NCBI RefSeq assembly: GCF_029223485.1
Contig: NZ_JARHTP010000002.1
Span: 744,001-808,000, forward strand
From: Streptomyces coacervatus
GTDB lineage: Bacteria; Actinomycetota; Actinomycetes; Streptomycetales; Streptomycetaceae
Reading direction: 5' to 3'
Length of the DNA: 64,000 bases
Part shown: positions 25,643 to 34,176 of the stretch, piece by piece
How positions within the stretch are numbered: position 1 is the first letter of the stretch
Layout: each line of letters starts with the position of its first letter
The notes under the pieces: model-generated
What the model was told of the DNA's origin: nothing
Databases searched by the model: none
Seen by the model: only the letters and a program-made list of their open reading frames with translations
Translations under genes and position numbers: made by a program

Positions 25643-28204
25643 TCACTCGGTGGCGATGGCGCGCAGGACGTCCAGGCGTGCCGCCCGCCGGGCCGGGCGC
25701 AGGCCCGCGAGGGCGCCTGCCGCGAGACCCACCAGGGCCACGACGGCGAGTTGCACCGGCGGGATCGCGAAGGCGAAGGCGCTGTCGCCGGCGCCGTCCG
25801 AGGCCTCGACCAGCACCCAGCCGAGGAAGGCGCCGAGGCCGAGCCCGCCGACCGTGCCGAAGGCGGCGACGAGCACCGACTCCCAGCGGACCATGGCCCG
25901 CAGTTGGGCACGGGTCTGGCCGACGGCCCTGAGCAGGCCCAGTTCGCGGGTGCGTTCGTGGATCGCCAGCGTCAGGGTGTTGGCGATGCCCAGCAGCGCG
26001 ATGAGGACCGCGAGGGCGAGCAGGGCGTAGACGAGGGTCAACATCATGTCGATGCCGCCGGCCGAGGACTGGGCGTATTCGTCGCGGGTCTGCACCTCGG
26101 GGTTGCCGTACCGGTCGGCGACCTGCCGCACGGCCGTCTTGCCCGCGGCCGTGCTCACGCCGTCCTTGAAGGAGACGGCGACGAGGGTGTCGGAGTCCTG
26201 GGTGCGGTGCGGGGCCCAGGCGGCGCGGGTGATGACGTAGTCGCCGGCGAGTTCGGACCGGCCGTAGACCGCGCGGACGGTGAAGGTCTGCTTCTTGCCG
26301 TCGGTGAAGGTGAGTTGGGCCTTGTCACCCGTGGTGAGGTGCTGCTTGTCGGCCTCCGCCCTGGTGATGGCCAGGCCGTCGGTGCCGAGGTCGCGCAGGG
26401 AGCCGTTCACCTTGCCGAGGTCGAAGGTGCGCTCCAGGGCGACGGGGTCGGTGACCGTCAACGCCCGTCCCTTGCCGTCGACTTTCGCGACTCCGCGGCC
26501 CAGGCCCACGGCCGTGTCGACCTCGGGCAGCTGCTGGATCGCCCCGGCGAGCCGGGGGCTCAGACCGCTGCCGCCTGCGCCGAAGGACGGTGTGCTGACG
26601 GCGACGTCGCCGGCGAAGGAACGGGACACGGTCTGGTCCATGGTCGCCTTCAGCGAGGCGCCGAACACGGTGAAGAGAGAGACTACGGCCACGCCGATCA
26701 TCAGCGCGCTCGCGGTGGCGGCCGTCCGCTTGGGGCTGCGCAGGGCGTTGCGCCGGGCGAGGCCGCCGGTGACGCCGCGGAGCTTGCCGAGGGGGCCGCC
26801 GAGGATGCGTACGGCTGTCGTCGAGGCGACCGGGCCGAGCACCACGAACGCGACCAGGGCGAGTACGGCGCCAAGTCCCGCCATCCAGATGGACGGTGAC
26901 ACCAGGACACCGCTGAGCGTGGTGGCGACGGCGAGGGCGGCGAGGCCCATGCCGGTGACGGCACGCGTACGGGAGGCGCCGGAGGTGTCGACGGCCGTCT
27001 CCCGCAGGGCGGCCAGCGGGGCGGTGCGACCGGCGCGTGCGGCAGGCAGGAGTGCGGAGCCCAGGCAGACCAGAATGCCGACCGCGAGCGGCAGCGCCAT
27101 GGACAGGGCGCTGATGACCAGGTTGCCGTCGGGGAAGGGGAATCCGATCGCCGGGAACAGCGCCTGGAGGCCGGCTGCGACTCCGATGCCGCCCGCGAGG
27201 CCGGCCGCCGAGGCGGTCACGGCGACGGTGGTGGCCTCGATGAGGGTCGTGGCGGTGACCTGGCGGCGGGAGGCGCCGAGGGCACGCAACAGGGCGTTCT
27301 CGCGGGTGCGTTGGGCGACGACGATCGCGAAGGTGTTGTGGATGGAGAAGGTCGCGACCAGCAGGGCGATGCCGGAGAAGACGAGGAGGAAGGTGGTGAA
27401 GACGGTCAGGAACTGGCTGGAGATCATGTCGGTGTTCTCCTGGGCCGACGCCTGACCGGTGATCGCCTCAACTCCCTTGGGGAGTACGGGAGTCAGCCGG
27501 TCGACGAGTTCCTTCTCGCTGACGCCGGGGCCCGCTCGCACCTTGATGCTCGCCGCCTCGCCGGGGCGGGCGGTGAGGTACTTCTCTGCGTCGGCGCGGG
27601 TCATGCCGGTGAAGGTGACCTGTGCCATGCCGTCCTCGCCGCCGAACGTCGCGAGACCGACGATCGTGACCTTGACCGGGTCCGGGGTGCGGAGGGTGGT
27701 CGTATCGCCGATCTTCAGGTCGCCCTTCTTTGCGGTGCCACGGTTGATGACGACCTCTCCGGGCTTCTGCGGGGCGCGGCCCTCGGCGAGCTGGTAGGGG
27801 TTGAGCCGGGAGTCGGTGATCCAGTTACCGGCGAGGGTGGGCGGGCCCTTGCCGCCGATGGGCTTGCCGTTCTTGCCGACGAGTTGGCCGGCGCCCTCGA
27901 TGTCGGGTGCGGCGGCCGCGACCCCAGGCACCTGCTCGATGGTGTGCACCAGGGCCGTGCCGACGGGCTCGCGCACACCCTGACTCTCGCCGGGGGTGGT
28001 GATGGCGTCGGCGCTGCGGACGACGGCGTCCGTGCCGCTGGTCGCGTTGCCGAACATCGAGTCGAAGCCGGCGCGCAGCGTGTCGCCCATGACAAGGGTG
28101 CCGGCCAGGAAGGCGACGCCCAGGAACACGGCGAGAAAGGTGCCGGTGAAGCGCCGTTTGTGGGCGCGCAGGGAGGACGCGCTCAGACGTACGGCGGCGC
28201 TCAT
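25643..28204 (-). CDS. FtsX-like ABC transporter permease
   Basis: An 853-aa permease with one N-terminal TM (about 18-40), a ~220-aa extracytoplasmic MacB_PCD-like domain, three TMs forming the first FtsX core (about 265-390), a further central TM pair, a second extracytoplasmic domain, and a final FtsX core of three TMs (about 720-845, ending GLRPARRAARLDVLRAIATE). This duplicated layout is typical of actinobacterial exporters of lipids, peptides or antibiotics. The ATG overlaps the stop of the ATPase gene (ATGA, 28201-28204), so the two are translationally coupled. Substrate unknown. Confidence 0.92.
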   Translation of the reverse strand: MSAAVRLSASSLRAHKRRFTGTFLAVFLGVAFLAGTLVMGDTLRAGFDSMFGNATSGTDAVVRSADAITTPGESQGVREPVGTALVHTIEQVPGVAAAAPDIEGAGQLVGKNGKPIGGKGPPTLAGNWITDSRLNPYQLAEGRAPQKPGEVVINRGTAKKGDLKIGDTTTLRTPDPVKVTIVGLATFGGEDGMAQVTFTGMTRADAEKYLTARPGEAASIKVRAGPGVSEKELVDRLTPVLPKGVEAITGQASAQENTDMISSQFLTVFTTFLLVFSGIALLVATFSIHNTFAIVVAQRTRENALLRALGASRRQVTATTLIEATTVAVTASAAGLAGGIGVAAGLQALFPAIGFPFPDGNLVISALSMALPLAVGILVCLGSALLPAARAGRTAPLAALRETAVDTSGASRTRAVTGMGLAALAVATTLSGVLVSPSIWMAGLGAVLALVAFVVLGPVASTTAVRILGGPLGKLRGVTGGLARRNALRSPKRTAATASALMIGVAVVSLFTVFGASLKATMDQTVSRSFAGDVAVSTPSFGAGGSGLSPRLAGAIQQLPEVDTAVGLGRGVAKVDGKGRALTVTDPVALERTFDLGKVNGSLRDLGTDGLAITRAEADKQHLTTGDKAQLTFTDGKKQTFTVRAVYGRSELAGDYVITRAAWAPHRTQDSDTLVAVSFKDGVSTAAGKTAVRQVADRYGNPEVQTRDEYAQSSAGGIDMMLTLVYALLALAVLIALLGIANTLTLAIHERTRELGLLRAVGQTRAQLRAMVRWESVLVAAFGTVGGLGLGAFLGWVLVEASDGAGDSAFAFAIPPVQLAVVALVGLAAGALAGLRPARRAARLDVLRAIATE

Positions 28205-28950
28205 GAGGACACCTCGAAGGCTTTCATACGGTCCAGGACCTTGTCGGCGGTCGGGGATTCCATGCGGTCGACCAGGCGTCCGTCGGCGAGGAAGACGACC
28301 TCGTCGGCGTGGGCGGCGGCGACCGGGTCGTGGGTGACCATGACGACGGTGCGGGAGGTCTGGCGCACGGCGCGGCCGAGCAGGCCGAGCACCTCATCGC
28401 CGGAGCGCGAGTCGAGGTTTCCGGTCGGCTCGTCGGCGAAGACGACGTCCGGCTGCCCGGCGAACGCCCTTGCCACGGCGACGCGTTGCTGCTGGCCGCC
28501 GGAGAGCTCGGACGGCCGGTGGTGGAGGCGGTCGCGCAGGCCGACGACGTCGATCAGCGCGTCGATCCACTCCGTGTCCCCCTGGCCGCCGGCGAGGTCC
28601 AGCGGCAGCGTGATGTTCTCGGCGACGCTCAGCGTCGGCACCAGGTTGAACGCCTGGAAGACGAAGCCGACGCGGTCGCGGCGCAGCAGGGTCAGGCGGC
28701 GGTCGTCGAGGCCGCCGAGGTGGGTGTCGCCGATGTATGCGGTGCCCGAGGTGAGCGTGTCGAGGCCGGCCGCGCAGTGCATCAGGGTGGACTTGCCGGA
28801 GCCCGAGGGCCCCATGATCGCGGTGAAGCGGCCGACCGGGAAGTCGACGCTCACCCCGTCCAGGGCCCTCACCTCGGTGTCGCCACGGCCGTACACCTTC
28901 ACGGCGTCGACGACCCGGGCCGCCGTGCGGATCGCGGTGGTGGCCGTCAC
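28201..28950 (-). CDS. ABC transporter ATP-binding protein (MacB/LolD type)
   Basis: A 249-aa ATPase with Walker A GPSGSGKST, Q-loop FVFQAFNLVPTLSV, signature LSGGQQQRVAVARA, Walker B VVFADEPTGNLDSR and the His switch MVTHDPVAAAHAD, all in order. The ENITLPLDLAG segment is typical of the MacB/LolD exporter subgroup that pairs with FtsX-type permeases. The frame is open to 29244, but the GTG at 28950 gives the normal start and overlaps the stop of the preceding SHOCT gene by 4 nt (GTGA). It forms one translationally coupled operon with the SHOCT protein and the permease. Confidence 0.95.
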   Translation of the reverse strand: MTATTAIRTAARVVDAVKVYGRGDTEVRALDGVSVDFPVGRFTAIMGPSGSGKSTLMHCAAGLDTLTSGTAYIGDTHLGGLDDRRLTLLRRDRVGFVFQAFNLVPTLSVAENITLPLDLAGGQGDTEWIDALIDVVGLRDRLHHRPSELSGGQQQRVAVARAFAGQPDVVFADEPTGNLDSRSGDEVLGLLGRAVRQTSRTVVMVTHDPVAAAHADEVVFLADGRLVDRMESPTADKVLDRMKAFEVSS

Positions 28951-29234
28951 GCCGCACCGCCCTTGGTACGGCCGAACTGCTCGTCCAGCACGGACAGTCG
29001 GCGCCAGTACTCGTCCTCGTCGATCTCGCCGGAGGCGAAGCGGCGGCCGAGCACTGCAAGGGGCGAGTCGCCGGAGGGACGGGGGTCCCCCATGGCCCGC
29101 CACGGGCCGCCGCGGCCGCGCCACGCGGTGCGGCGCAGGACGTTCACGACGCCGATCACGACGGCCGCCCAGATCAGCGGGAAGAAGAGGATCCACGGGC
29201 CGGGGCCGCCGTTCCAGTCTGCGAGGGTCTGCAT
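28947..29234 (-). CDS. SHOCT-domain small membrane protein
   Basis: A 95-aa protein: an N-terminal TM helix (about 14-34, WILFFPLIWAAVVIGVVNVL), a basic linker, and a C-terminal SHOCT motif (LGRRFASGEIDEDEYWRRLSVL). SHOCT domains are short oligomerisation modules often found beside membrane proteins. It starts the exporter operon; AGGAG lies 10 nt before the ATG at 29234, and its stop overlaps the ATPase start (GTGA). It may help assemble or regulate the ABC complex (inference). The operon is divergent from the TetR regulator at 29433, which could control both sides. Confidence 0.85.
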   Translation of the reverse strand: MQTLADWNGGPGPWILFFPLIWAAVVIGVVNVLRRTAWRGRGGPWRAMGDPRPSGDSPLAVLGRRFASGEIDEDEYWRRLSVLDEQFGRTKGGAA

Positions 29235-29403
29235 CTCGAGTCATCTCCTGAGTGGGTCCGGTGTGTGTCCGGTGGTGATGCCTCGAGACTCCCGCCGGGG
29301 AGGGGCTCGGGTCGTCGTACGGCCAGCGGCACTGCGCGTACCTCCCGGGGAGTACGCCGGATCGTCTCCGCTGCTCCTGGCGGCTCCCTTGAGGGCTCGA
29401 CTT

Positions 29404-29426
29404 CTGTAACTACTAGTATGTACAGT
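29404..29426. promoter_or_regulatory. Palindromic operator overlapping the TetR-gene -10 box
   Basis: A 22-bp imperfect palindrome at 29404-29425: outer arms CTGTA and TACAG are exact complements and the core TACTAGTA is self-complementary; only two bases on each side break symmetry. Its right end overlaps TACAGT (29421-29426), which lies 6 nt before the ATG at 29433 and fits the -10 of a leaderless transcript. Position and symmetry fit an autorepression site for the TetR protein, and possibly control of the divergent ABC operon. Confidence 0.8.
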
Positions 29427-29432
29427 GACGGT

Positions 29433-30002
29433 ATGAGCACCTCGGAGAGCACCTCGGACCGGCTGATCGAGTCCACCCGTGAGCTGCTGTGGGAGCGCGG
29501 TTACGTGGGCACCAGCCCCAAGGCGATCCTGGAGCGCTCGGGCGCCGGGCAGGGCAGCATGTACCACCACTTCAAGGGCAAGCCCGATCTCGCACTGGCG
29601 GCGATCCGGCGGACGGCCGAGGAGTTGAGGGCTACCGCCGAGGGAGTACTCGGCGGGCCGGGGACGCCGTACGAGCGCATCGAGGCGTATCTGCTGCGCG
29701 AGCGTGACGTGTTGCGCGGCTGCCCCGTCGGGCGGCTGACGATGGATCCGGACGTCATCGCCAGCGACGAGCTGCGTGCACCGGTCGACGAGACGCTCGA
29801 CGCGATCCGCGAGCTGATCGCCGGAATTGTCGAAGAGGGCAAGGAGCAGGGGCAGTTCGCGCCCTCACTGGACGGCGAGGAGATCGCCGCGACCGTCCTT
29901 GCGACCGTCCAGGGCGGTTATGTCCTCGCCCGCGCCTCCGGCTCCCCCACCGCCTTCGACGCCGGTGTCCGGGGGCTGCTCTCCCTTCTCGCCCCGCGTT
30001 AG
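29433..30002 (+). CDS. TetR-family regulator (LmrA/YxaF type)
   Basis: A 189-aa repressor. The N-terminal HTH (residues ~8-55) reads LIESTRELLWERGYVGTSPKA then GAGQGSMYHHFKGKPDLAL; the C-terminal domain (FGCPVGRLTMDPDVI-like RGCPVGRLTMD, AAIRELIAGIVEEGKEQGQF, TVLATVQGGYVLAR) matches the TetR_C LmrA/YxaF group, which senses small hydrophobic or aromatic molecules. It is the first gene of a tight five-gene operon and its promoter carries a 22-bp palindrome, so autoregulation is expected. ATG 29433 lies 6 nt after TACAGT with no ribosome site (leaderless). Repressed genes likely include the downstream enzymes. Confidence 0.9.
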   Translation: MSTSESTSDRLIESTRELLWERGYVGTSPKAILERSGAGQGSMYHHFKGKPDLALAAIRRTAEELRATAEGVLGGPGTPYERIEAYLLRERDVLRGCPVGRLTMDPDVIASDELRAPVDETLDAIRELIAGIVEEGKEQGQFAPSLDGEEIAATVLATVQGGYVLARASGSPTAFDAGVRGLLSLLAPR

Positions 30003-30014
30003 GAGTTCAGGTCT

Positions 30015-30434
30015 GTGCACATCACCAGGAAGCGTCCCGACACCCGGCAGGGCCCGGCGGAGAACTTCACGGGCCCGGTGTGGCTCGACGAGATAGCCGC
30101 GCCCGCGGCCCCGTCCCGACTGCGGATGTTCAACGTCCACTTCGCGCCCGGCGCCCATACCGCCTGGCACCGCCATCCGCATGGTCAGGTGCTGCACGTC
30201 CTGGAGGGCGAGGGGCTGGTGCAGCGCAAGGGCGGTGCGCCGGAGTCGATCGGCGCGGGCGACACCGTGTGGATCGAGCCGGACGAGTGGCACTGGCACG
30301 GCGCCGGGCCGCGCACCTTCATGACGCATCTCGCGGTCGTCGAGGCCGCCGAGGACGGCACCACCACGGAGTGGGACGTGCACGTCGGCCCCGAGGACTA
30401 CCCCATCGGCGATTCGCGGGACACCACTGCCTGA
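30015..30434 (+). CDS. Cupin-domain protein
   Basis: A 139-aa single-domain cupin. The metal-binding motif 1 reads GAHTAWHRHPHGQVLHVLEGEG (two to three His and Glu) and motif 2 is WIEPDEWHWHGAGP. The overall form resembles small cupins related to (R)-mandelonitrile lyase and carboxymuconolactone-associated proteins such as YjlB/TM1459. The start is GTG at 30015 after AGGAG (30002-30006), 12 nt behind the TetR stop, so it is co-transcribed. In this operon it may be a metal-dependent lyase or isomerase acting on the same pathway as the phosphotriesterase-like enzyme (inference). Confidence 0.87.
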   Translation: MHITRKRPDTRQGPAENFTGPVWLDEIAAPAAPSRLRMFNVHFAPGAHTAWHRHPHGQVLHVLEGEGLVQRKGGAPESIGAGDTVWIEPDEWHWHGAGPRTFMTHLAVVEAAEDGTTTEWDVHVGPEDYPIGDSRDTTA

Positions 30435-30445
30435 GGAGGCATCCG

Positions 30446-31030
30446 ATGCACGCCATGCAGTACGAGTTGACGCTGCCCGCCGACTACGACACGGGCATCA
30501 TCCGTGGCCGCGTCGCCCGCATCGGGCATCTGCTGGACGACTGGGAGGGCCTCGGCCTCAAGACGTACCTCCTGCGCGAGCGCGGGGTGAACGGCTCGCC
30601 CGTCAACCAGTACGCGCCGTTCTACCTGTGGAACACCATGGAGGGCATGAACGCGTTCCTGTGGGGCGGCGCCTTCCAGGGGCTCAGCAACGACTTCGGG
30701 CGACCGTCGGTCCGACAGTGGACGGGGCTGGCGTACGAGGAGGGCGGCGCCGGAGGCTCACCCGCGCGGTACGCCGTACGACGGCGCCAACCGGTCCCGG
30801 AGGGTGTGGAGTTGGCCGCAGTCATGGCGGATGCGGCGCGGGAGACCGAACGGCTGGCCGGCGAGGACGGTGCGGTGCTCGCGGCGGCGGCCGTGGACTC
30901 CAGCTGCTGGGAGCTGGTCCACTTCTCGCTGTGGGAGCACGACACGCCGAAGGCCGACGGCGACGTCTTCGAGGTGCTGCACATGTCGGCGCCCGGGCGG
31001 GACAGGCTGCCGCGCGGGCGGCAGTGGTGA
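30446..31030 (+). CDS. DUF4865 family protein
   Basis: A 194-aa protein that I recognise as DUF4865: MQYELTLPADYDTGIIRGRV, LKTYLLRERG, NQYAPFYLWNTMEGMNAFLWG and FQGLSNDFGRPSV are its conserved blocks. The fold is expected to be ferredoxin-like (dimeric alpha/beta barrel), similar to monooxygenase or reductase-type small enzymes, but the function is unknown. The open frame starts earlier at 30080; the ATG at 30446 with GAGGAGG upstream (30433-30439) is the true start. Its stop overlaps the next GTG by 4 nt (GTGA), so it is translationally coupled to the phosphotriesterase-like gene. Confidence 0.87.
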   Translation: MHAMQYELTLPADYDTGIIRGRVARIGHLLDDWEGLGLKTYLLRERGVNGSPVNQYAPFYLWNTMEGMNAFLWGGAFQGLSNDFGRPSVRQWTGLAYEEGGAGGSPARYAVRRRQPVPEGVELAAVMADAARETERLAGEDGAVLAAAAVDSSCWELVHFSLWEHDTPKADGDVFEVLHMSAPGRDRLPRGRQW

Positions 31031-31935
31031 GCAGCGTCCGTACGGTGCTGGGCGATCTGCGGCCCGAGGACCTGGGTGTGTGCGACGCGCACGACCACCT
31101 CTTCATCCGCAGCCCGCAACTGCCCGGCCAGGAGTTGAGCGACGCCGCCGGTGCGCGCGCCGAGTTGGAGGCGTTCCGTGCGGCGGGCGGGGCGAGCGTG
31201 GTCCAGTGGACGCCTTGGGGGATGGGGCGGCGGGCCGCGGACCTGCCCTTGCTGTCCCGGGCAGCCGGTGTGCACGTGGTCTGCGCGACCGGGCTGCACC
31301 AAGCGGCCCACTACGCACCGGAGTTGCTGGCCGAGCTGCGCGGCAGGCTCGCCGAGGTGTTCGTCTCCGAACTCACCGAAGGCATCGGCACGTCGGGTGT
31401 CCGCGCCGGGCTCGTCAAGGTGGCGGGCGGCTTCCACGCTCTCGACGCGCATGCCCGCTGGACCATGACGGCCGCGGCCGAGGCCCACCGCGCGACGGGC
31501 GCCCCGATCGCCGTGCACCTCGAGATGGGCACGGGCGCACTCGATGTACTGGACCTGCTGTGCGGCGAGTTGGGTGTCCCGCCGCAGGGCGTGATTCTCG
31601 GCCACCTCAACCGCTGCCCCGACTTCGTGGTCCAGCGCCAGGCCGCGGAAGCGGGCTGCTGGCTGGCCTTCGACGGCCCGTCCCGCGCCCACCACGCCAC
31701 CGACTGGCGCATGCCGGACGCCGTACGGGCCCTCGCCGAGGCGGGTTTCGGGCATCGGCTGCTGCTCGGCGGGGACACCGTGGTCGCCGGGGCACGGTCG
31801 GTCGACGGCGGGCCCGGGATGCCGTATCTGCTGCGCAGGGTCCGGCCACGGCTCGCGTGGGAGCTGGGCGAAGAACTGACGAACCGCATCCTCACGGAGA
31901 ACCCCGGCCGGGCGTTCGCCGTCGAGTGGCGCTGA
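31027..31935 (+). CDS. Phosphotriesterase-family metal-dependent hydrolase
   Basis: A 302-aa TIM-barrel hydrolase of the phosphotriesterase (PTE/Php) family. Metal ligands visible: HDH in CDAHDHLFIRSP (family HEH/HxH), the Lys of RAGLVKVAGGF (carboxylated lysine position), His in IAVHLEMGTGALDV, His in VILGHLNRCPD, and the Asp in LLLGGDTVVAG. Family members include organophosphate hydrolases, quorum-quenching lactonases and resiniferatoxin-binding-like enzymes. The GTG at 31027 overlaps the DUF4865 stop. No signal peptide, so cytosolic. A lactonase role in a small catabolic operon is the best guess; the substrate is unknown. Confidence 0.86.
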   Translation: MSSVRTVLGDLRPEDLGVCDAHDHLFIRSPQLPGQELSDAAGARAELEAFRAAGGASVVQWTPWGMGRRAADLPLLSRAAGVHVVCATGLHQAAHYAPELLAELRGRLAEVFVSELTEGIGTSGVRAGLVKVAGGFHALDAHARWTMTAAAEAHRATGAPIAVHLEMGTGALDVLDLLCGELGVPPQGVILGHLNRCPDFVVQRQAAEAGCWLAFDGPSRAHHATDWRMPDAVRALAEAGFGHRLLLGGDTVVAGARSVDGGPGMPYLLRRVRPRLAWELGEELTNRILTENPGRAFAVEWR

Positions 31936-31957
31936 GCGGAAGGGAGGACCACCTCCG

Positions 31958-32353
31958 ATGCCCTTGGTCCGTATCGACGCACTGGGAGCCGGCCCCTCGC
32001 GCCTCGACGCGCTCGGCAGAGCCGTGCACGAGGCTTTGGTGGAGGCACTCGGCATCCCCGCCGACGACCACTTCCAGATCCTGGTCGGGCACGACGGCAC
32101 CAACAGCACACTGCGGTACGGCAGTTACCTCGGCGTGCGCCGGGACGACGGCATCGTCTACGTGGCGATCACGATGCGGTCCGGACGCACATCCGTACAG
32201 AAGCAGGCGCTGTACCGGCGCATCGCCGAACTCGCCCACGCGTACGCGGGGACAGAGCCGCGCAATGTGTTCGTCACCGTGACCGAGAACGAGTCGGCCG
32301 ACTGGTCGCTGGGTCACGGGGTGGCGCAGTACCTCGACGCGTCCGGCACCTGA
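31958..32353 (+). CDS. Tautomerase-family protein
   Basis: A 131-aa tautomerase superfamily member. Processing of the initiator Met exposes Pro-1 (MPLVRIDALG), the catalytic base of 4-oxalocrotonate tautomerase-like enzymes. Length (about twice the 62-aa 4-OT) suggests a fused beta-alpha-beta pair as in MSAD/YusQ-type proteins: first unit residues 1-65, second ~66-128 (ALYRRIAELAHAYAGTEPRNV, FVTVTENESADWS). GGAAGGGAGGACC precedes the ATG. It is the last gene of the TetR operon and converges on the SMI1-like gene with 9 nt between stops. Enol-keto tautomerisation downstream of the lactonase-like enzyme would make chemical sense (inference). Confidence 0.88.
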   Translation: MPLVRIDALGAGPSRLDALGRAVHEALVEALGIPADDHFQILVGHDGTNSTLRYGSYLGVRRDDGIVYVAITMRSGRTSVQKQALYRRIAELAHAYAGTEPRNVFVTVTENESADWSLGHGVAQYLDASGT

Positions 32354-32362
32354 CCGGCCGCG

Positions 32363-32890
32363 TCAGCGACAGAGCTCGTCCAAGTCCTGGGAGAAGGCGG
32401 GGAACTCGGCCTGCGCGCCGGTGACGATCTCCCGGGCGGCTCGGCGCGGAGTGCTCGCGTACTGCTCGGCGATCTCGGTCAGGGCCGGGTTCGGGCGTCC
32501 CTCGTACCGCCCGAACTCCACGATCTCCAGCGGCCCCACGCCGTCCGCCAGGACCCACAGGAAGTCCGACAGGTTCGCCGCCACCACACCGCGCTCGCCC
32601 TCCGAGCCCAGGAACACCACGGGCTGCTCGGCGAGAGGCAGACCCGGCCGCACGCACCAGAAGGCGGCCAGACCGCCGGTGCCGTCCTGCCCGAAGACCC
32701 GGTAGACGCCGCCGTCGAGCTCGTGGTTGCCCGTCCAGTGGCGGATCCAGTCCGTGGTCTCCTCGGCGGAGTCGAAGGCGTCGTACGGCTCGAAGTCGAC
32801 GCCCCCGTCCTCGTCGTAGTCGAACTCCACCCGGGCCAGGTCGGCCAGGGCGGGCGGAAAGCGGCGGTCCTCGCCGGTCGTCTCGATCAT
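32363..32890 (-). CDS. SMI1/KNR4-like protein
   Basis: A 175-aa acidic protein. The pattern FPPALADLARVEFDYDEDGGVDFEPYDAF, TGGLAAFWCVRP, QPVVFLGSEGERGVVAANLSDFLWVLADG resembles the SUKH (SMI1/KNR4) fold, which often appears as an immunity or scaffold protein; no toxin gene is next to it, so an immunity role is not supported here. TAGCCT lies exactly 6 nt before the ATG at 32890 with no ribosome site, so it is probably leaderless. The -10 box overlaps the TAG stop of an upstream coding remnant (32900-32902). Confidence 0.7.
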   Translation of the reverse strand: MIETTGEDRRFPPALADLARVEFDYDEDGGVDFEPYDAFDSAEETTDWIRHWTGNHELDGGVYRVFGQDGTGGLAAFWCVRPGLPLAEQPVVFLGSEGERGVVAANLSDFLWVLADGVGPLEIVEFGRYEGRPNPALTEIAEQYASTPRRAAREIVTGAQAEFPAFSQDLDELCR

Positions 32891-32899
32891 GCCCGCAGG

Positions 32900-33072
32900 C
32901 TAGCCGCCGCCACTGACAACGGCCCTGGCCGTCCGCAGTTTCGCCGCCGTGGCCAGGGCCTCGTGCACGGGGTGGGTGTCGAAGGCCGTCAACAGGGCCG
33001 GGTCCGCCGGGTGTTCGGCGGACGGGTAGGCGATCTGCTCGACGCTGAACTTCGGGCGGACGAGCCTCGACT
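32900..33072 (-). pseudogene. Short C-terminal gene remnant, family unknown
   Basis: In the minus strand an open stretch of ~55 codons reads as plausible protein (KFSVEQIAYPSAEHPADP, LLTAFDTHPVHEALATAAKL, RTARAVVSGGG, stop at 32900) with normal Streptomyces codon bias, but it has no start codon: an in-frame TGA closes it near 33074. This looks like the tail of a deleted gene. I do not recognise the family. Alternatively it is chance coding-like sequence in a high-GC intergenic region. Confidence 0.35.
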
Positions 33073-33144
33073 GTCATGTCAGCGGATCTGCGGCGGCCGC
33101 TGGTGGCGGCGCTGTGGAGCCTGTGAGACTCCGCGGGAGTGGTC

Positions 33145-34101
<957 letters not shown>

Positions 34102-34121
34102 CTCTGGCTCCGGATCGGGTT

Positions 34122-34145
34122 GTTCAGGCGTTCAGGCGTTCAGGG
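34122..34145. repeat. Three tandem GTTCAGGC/G octamers between psuK and psuG
   Basis: GTTCAGGC-GTTCAGGC-GTTCAGGG lie head to tail in the 75-nt spacer between the psuK stop and the psuG start. Such short tandem repeats can arise by replication slippage; a regulatory role is possible but unproven. Confidence 0.6.
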
Positions 34146-34176
34146 GTCGGGGTTCTGTCGGCCGGGGGTCGGTCGG

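Noticed and set aside
32363..32890. Toxin-immunity system based on the SMI1-like protein
   Set aside because: No toxin, WXG100 or polymorphic-toxin gene is adjacent; the neighbours are a tautomerase and a remnant.
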